From the NCBI RefSeq assembly GCF_036959255.1, contig NZ_JAWMTI010000004.1:124001-188000 (forward strand): a stretch of DNA of 64,000 bases. The letters run 5' to 3'. Source of the DNA: Olivibacter sp036959255. Its GTDB lineage: Bacteria; Bacteroidota; Bacteroidia; Sphingobacteriales; Sphingobacteriaceae. This document shows positions 61,410-64,000 of the stretch, piece by piece. Numbering within the stretch: position 1 is the stretch's first letter; each line of letters starts with the position of its first letter. Under the pieces are notes generated by a model. It was not told where the DNA came from. It searched no databases and saw nothing but the letters and a program-made list of their open reading frames with translations. A program made the translations under genes and the position numbers.

Positions 61410-62705
61410 ATGCGATTAAAACGTGTAATAATTTTTTTAGGCGCACTGTTAATAACTACTTATCAAAGTAAAGGTCAAATAGAAACGAGCACTGAGGGTA
61501 TCGTAAAAGTGCCGATAGGAGGGAACTCCTGGCAAATAGGCAATGTTTCAGAAGGGGATGACCTGATATCGAAAACGGGAATTGACCGATGGAATGACGC
61601 CAATAAATGGTTCAAAACCTTTATTCGTGTAGGAAGGGCCGGTACATTATCTGTTTGGTTGAACGCGAAGGTTAATAAGCCAAGCGTTTTACAGGTTACG
61701 GTTGCGGGAAAAACTAAAATCGTAGAATGTAAGGTTCAACCCAAAGCAATGTCTTACTTAGGTAGTTGGAATATCCGTGATACAGGCTATGTGGCGATCT
61801 CTATAAAAGGGCAATCAATTGATTTGAGTAATATAGATTATTTGGGGATCAGTGGAACGGTGGTCGATGAACATATTCATTTTGTGAAAAAAGATGAGGG
61901 GAATTTTTTCTACTGGGGTAGACGGGGGGCCTCGACTCATTTGAACTACCAAACACCCGAAGAAAAGGATATCATGTATTATTATAATGAAGTAATGGTG
62001 CCGGAGGGAAATGATGTTGTTGGATCGTATTTTATGGCCAACGGATTTAGCGGAGGCTATTTTGGTATACAAGTTAATTCGCAAAGCGAGCGGCGAGTTC
62101 TTTTTTCCGTATGGAGCCCCTTTCAAACAGATGATCCGAAAGCCATTCCGCCGGACCATCAAATAAAACTACTAAAAAAGGGAGACGGTGTACATACGGG
62201 TGAATTTGGAAATGAAGGGGCGGGAGGTCAGAGTTATTTTAAATTTAACTGGAAAGCTGGAAATACGTATAAATTTTTATTGAAGGGAGAGCCTGTTGCT
62301 GGAAATTATACGACGTATACTGCTTGGTTCTTTGCGCCCGAGGTAGGTCAATGGAAATTGATTGCCAGCTTCAGTCGACCACAAACCTCAAGTTGGTTAA
62401 AAGGATTCCATTCCTTTCTGGAAAATTTTTCACCCATACAAGGAATTTACGAAAGGAAGGTGTACTTTGGAAATCAGTGGGTAGTAGATCGAGAAGAAAA
62501 TTGGTTTGAAATTAATCATGCTAAATTTTCTGCCGACAATACTGCTCGGGTAGGGTACCGGTTGGATTATAGTGGTGGAAGTGAAAGGGGACAGTTTTTT
62601 CTACGAAACTTCGGTTTTTTTAACCGTTATACGCCCATAGGGACTCTGCTGAATAGGCCGATGAAAAATCGGCAGCCTAACATTAGTTTGAATGAACTGC
62701 CTTAG
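61410..62705 (+). CDS. DUF5077/DUF3472 exported protein
   Basis: A 431-residue protein with a signal peptide (cleavage near QSKGQ). The N-terminal domain (about 35-150, VPIGGNSWQIGNVSEGDDLI) fits DUF5077, and the region with FYWGRRGASTHLNYQ, YYNEVMVPEG and FSVWSPFQTDDP fits DUF3472. Such proteins occur in glycan-utilisation loci of Bacteroidota and may bind carbohydrate; function is unproven. It is convergent with the SusD gene at the window end. Confidence 0.8.
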   Translation: MRLKRVIIFLGALLITTYQSKGQIETSTEGIVKVPIGGNSWQIGNVSEGDDLISKTGIDRWNDANKWFKTFIRVGRAGTLSVWLNAKVNKPSVLQVTVAGKTKIVECKVQPKAMSYLGSWNIRDTGYVAISIKGQSIDLSNIDYLGISGTVVDEHIHFVKKDEGNFFYWGRRGASTHLNYQTPEEKDIMYYYNEVMVPEGNDVVGSYFMANGFSGGYFGIQVNSQSERRVLFSVWSPFQTDDPKAIPPDHQIKLLKKGDGVHTGEFGNEGAGGQSYFKFNWKAGNTYKFLLKGEPVAGNYTTYTAWFFAPEVGQWKLIASFSRPQTSSWLKGFHSFLENFSPIQGIYERKVYFGNQWVVDREENWFEINHAKFSADNTARVGYRLDYSGGSERGQFFLRNFGFFNRYTPIGTLLNRPMKNRQPNISLNELP

Positions 62706-62745
62706 TTACAGTGGGGTTTATTCAAATAATACCCCACTGTTGACT

Positions 62746-64000
62746 TTAATACCCTGGATTTTGCGTTAACTCACCGTTTAGCACAATTTGGCTACTTGGT
62801 ATCGGGTAAAGATAGTAATTAGGATCTTTTTTGACGAGCATTCGATCCAACGCAAGACCTGTTCTACAGAAATCAAACCAGGCTTCACCTTCAAACATCA
62901 GCTCTCGTTCTTTTTCTTCTTGAACAGCTATGATAAAATTTTCAACACTTCCGAAGCTGTTTATGGGCGCAGATGTCAAGCCAGCACGGCCTTGTACCGC
63001 TTTATAAGAATTATAGGCAGCGTCGCTAATCATTCCATCAGTCCTAGCTTGTGCTTCGGCATGTATCAGGTAAATTTCAGCAATTCTAATAACGGGTAAA
63101 TTTTGTGTAGGAGGACTCGCTTTAGGAAACTTGCCGATATAAAAGCGATCTCGTGATCCGGATTTTACCGTGAAGTCTCTTCTTTTGTCTTCTGCAGTAT
63201 ATTTTTCATAAACCGTATTTCCCCTTGCATAAAATAGCATACTTGGATTGTCGTTGCTAACCGAAGCTAAGGGATTGGTCGCTTGATTATCGAACTGTAA
63301 TTCAAAAATAGATTCCTGCGTGTTTTCTGTAGTCCAAATGGAGGCGAAATCGGAAATTAATACGAAGCGTTGGCTATTGATGATTTCTTGCGACAGGCTT
63401 GCCGCTTGCGAATAATCTCCTGTAATCTGGCCATCGTATAATTGCACTTTCGCTAATAAAGCTTTAGCGGCAAAACTGGTTGCTCTGCCTTTTGACGTGG
63501 CATCATCGCCGTAATTATCTGGAAGTGTTGATGCATCTTGTAAATCCGTAATAATCTGCTGATAAACTTGATCAACAGGACTGCGCGGAATCGCTATGTT
63601 TTCTTCCTCTGTGGTGGCGGTTGTTTTTAAGGGAATGGCACCAAAAGCGCGTACGAGAAAAAAGTAATTGAGTGCACGGACAAATTTGGCTTCACCTACA
63701 AACTGCTGTTTCTTTTCAGGGGAGATGGTGCTTTCCGGCATTTCAGGAACCCTGGTTATGATATTGTTAGCTGCATTGATTGTAGCGTAGGTGGCCTGCC
63801 ACATATTATTAGTCCAAGGGTTGTTAACTTGAATATTATTTGTTCTAAAATTCTCATATTCAGGGTATACGGAAGCATGGCTTACGTGGCCAGCGGAAAA
63901 TTCGGGAACAATAATGATGGATTGCCCGAAAGAGAAAGAATTTAGCATGCTTCTGTACATGCCGATGACGGCTGAATTAGCGTTTGTTTCCGAGTTGAAA
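62746..64000 (-). CDS. SusD/RagB family lipoprotein, N-terminus outside window
   Basis: The frame is open to the last base of the window (FNSETNANSAVIGMYRS before the first visible ATG at 63960), so the gene is cut at its 5' end; about 417 residues are seen. SusD features are INAANNIITRVPEM, GEAKFVRALNYFFLVRAFGAIPL and the C-terminal LNGELTQNPGY. It belongs to a second glycan-uptake locus whose SusC partner should lie just beyond the window. Confidence 0.92.
   Translation of the reverse strand, partial: FNSETNANSAVIGMYRSMLNSFSFGQSIIIVPEFSAGHVSHASVYPEYENFRTNNIQVNNPWTNNMWQATYATINAANNIITRVPEMPESTISPEKKQQFVGEAKFVRALNYFFLVRAFGAIPLKTTATTEEENIAIPRSPVDQVYQQIITDLQDASTLPDNYGDDATSKGRATSFAAKALLAKVQLYDGQITGDYSQAASLSQEIINSQRFVLISDFASIWTTENTQESIFELQFDNQATNPLASVSNDNPSMLFYARGNTVYEKYTAEDKRRDFTVKSGSRDRFYIGKFPKASPPTQNLPVIRIAEIYLIHAEAQARTDGMISDAAYNSYKAVQGRAGLTSAPINSFGSVENFIIAVQEEKERELMFEGEAWFDFCRTGLALDRMLVKKDPNYYLYPIPSSQIVLNGELTQNPGY

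Overview
The window reads as a chromosomal segment of a Bacteroidota bacterium, most likely family Sphingobacteriaceae. Supporting signs are SusC/SusD pairs, several glycoside-hydrolase (polysaccharide utilisation) blocks, TAnnTTTG-type promoters, an Nramp transporter fused to a UspA domain, and a 7TMR-DISM receptor. The exact genus cannot be fixed from the sequence alone.

Layout. (1) 1-21.2 kb: a plant-glycan block on the + strand. It holds the end of a GH78 rhamnosidase, a GH2 beta-galactosidase, GH106, GH127 and a DUF5703 protein. Embedded in it at 4.55-12.06 kb is a tightly coupled seven-gene operon: two solute-binding-type proteins without signal peptides, two family III CoA-transferases, a Gfo/Idh/MocA oxidoreductase, a MaoC hydratase and a FucP-type importer. 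The block is interrupted by a 7-bp tandem repeat of about 46 units, a ~450-bp nested inverted-repeat element and the 5' remnant of a sialate O-acetylesterase gene. (2) 21.3-25.1 kb: housekeeping genes rpsF-rpsR-rplI (-) and dnaX (+), a small acidic protein and a 161-bp MITE. (3) 25.1-40 kb: a 7TMR-DISM receptor fused to an IS1595-transposase-like zinc ribbon, a SusC-SusD-GH30 operon, an OmpA-like lipoprotein, an Fe-S electron-transfer pair and two exported peptidases (S9, M20).

(4) 40.32-55.87 kb: an integrative island in the 3' end of tRNA-Phe, bounded by a 43-bp direct repeat. The tRNA-proximal integrase is broken. The cargo is a complete grasp-with-spasm RiPP locus: a precursor with a GG cleavage site, an ATP-grasp ligase, a small coupled ORF, a SPASM maturase, a C39-peptidase ABC exporter and an HlyD adaptor. 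Further genes are a HExxH protein that may be a peptide hydroxylase, a DUF6624 lipoprotein and an aldo/keto reductase. Three 9-mers at exact 21-bp spacing lie just upstream of the precursor promoter. On the opposite strand are a TPR lipoprotein, a TonB-C-like protein and a protein with an RN-x3-H (HEPN-like) motif.

(5) 55.9-64 kb: chromosomal genes again. These are a Nudix gene with a nonsense codon, lspA, an SDR/HxlR divergent pair with a perfect operator palindrome, Nramp-UspA, an NlpE-like lipoprotein, a DUF3472 protein and the start of another SusD gene cut by the window edge.

How it may work together: the first block should release rhamnose, galactose and L-arabinose units and import a sugar by the FucP-type permease, while the CoA-transferase/hydratase/oxidoreductase set points to an uncharacterised acyl-CoA route. 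The island would export a macrocyclised peptide.
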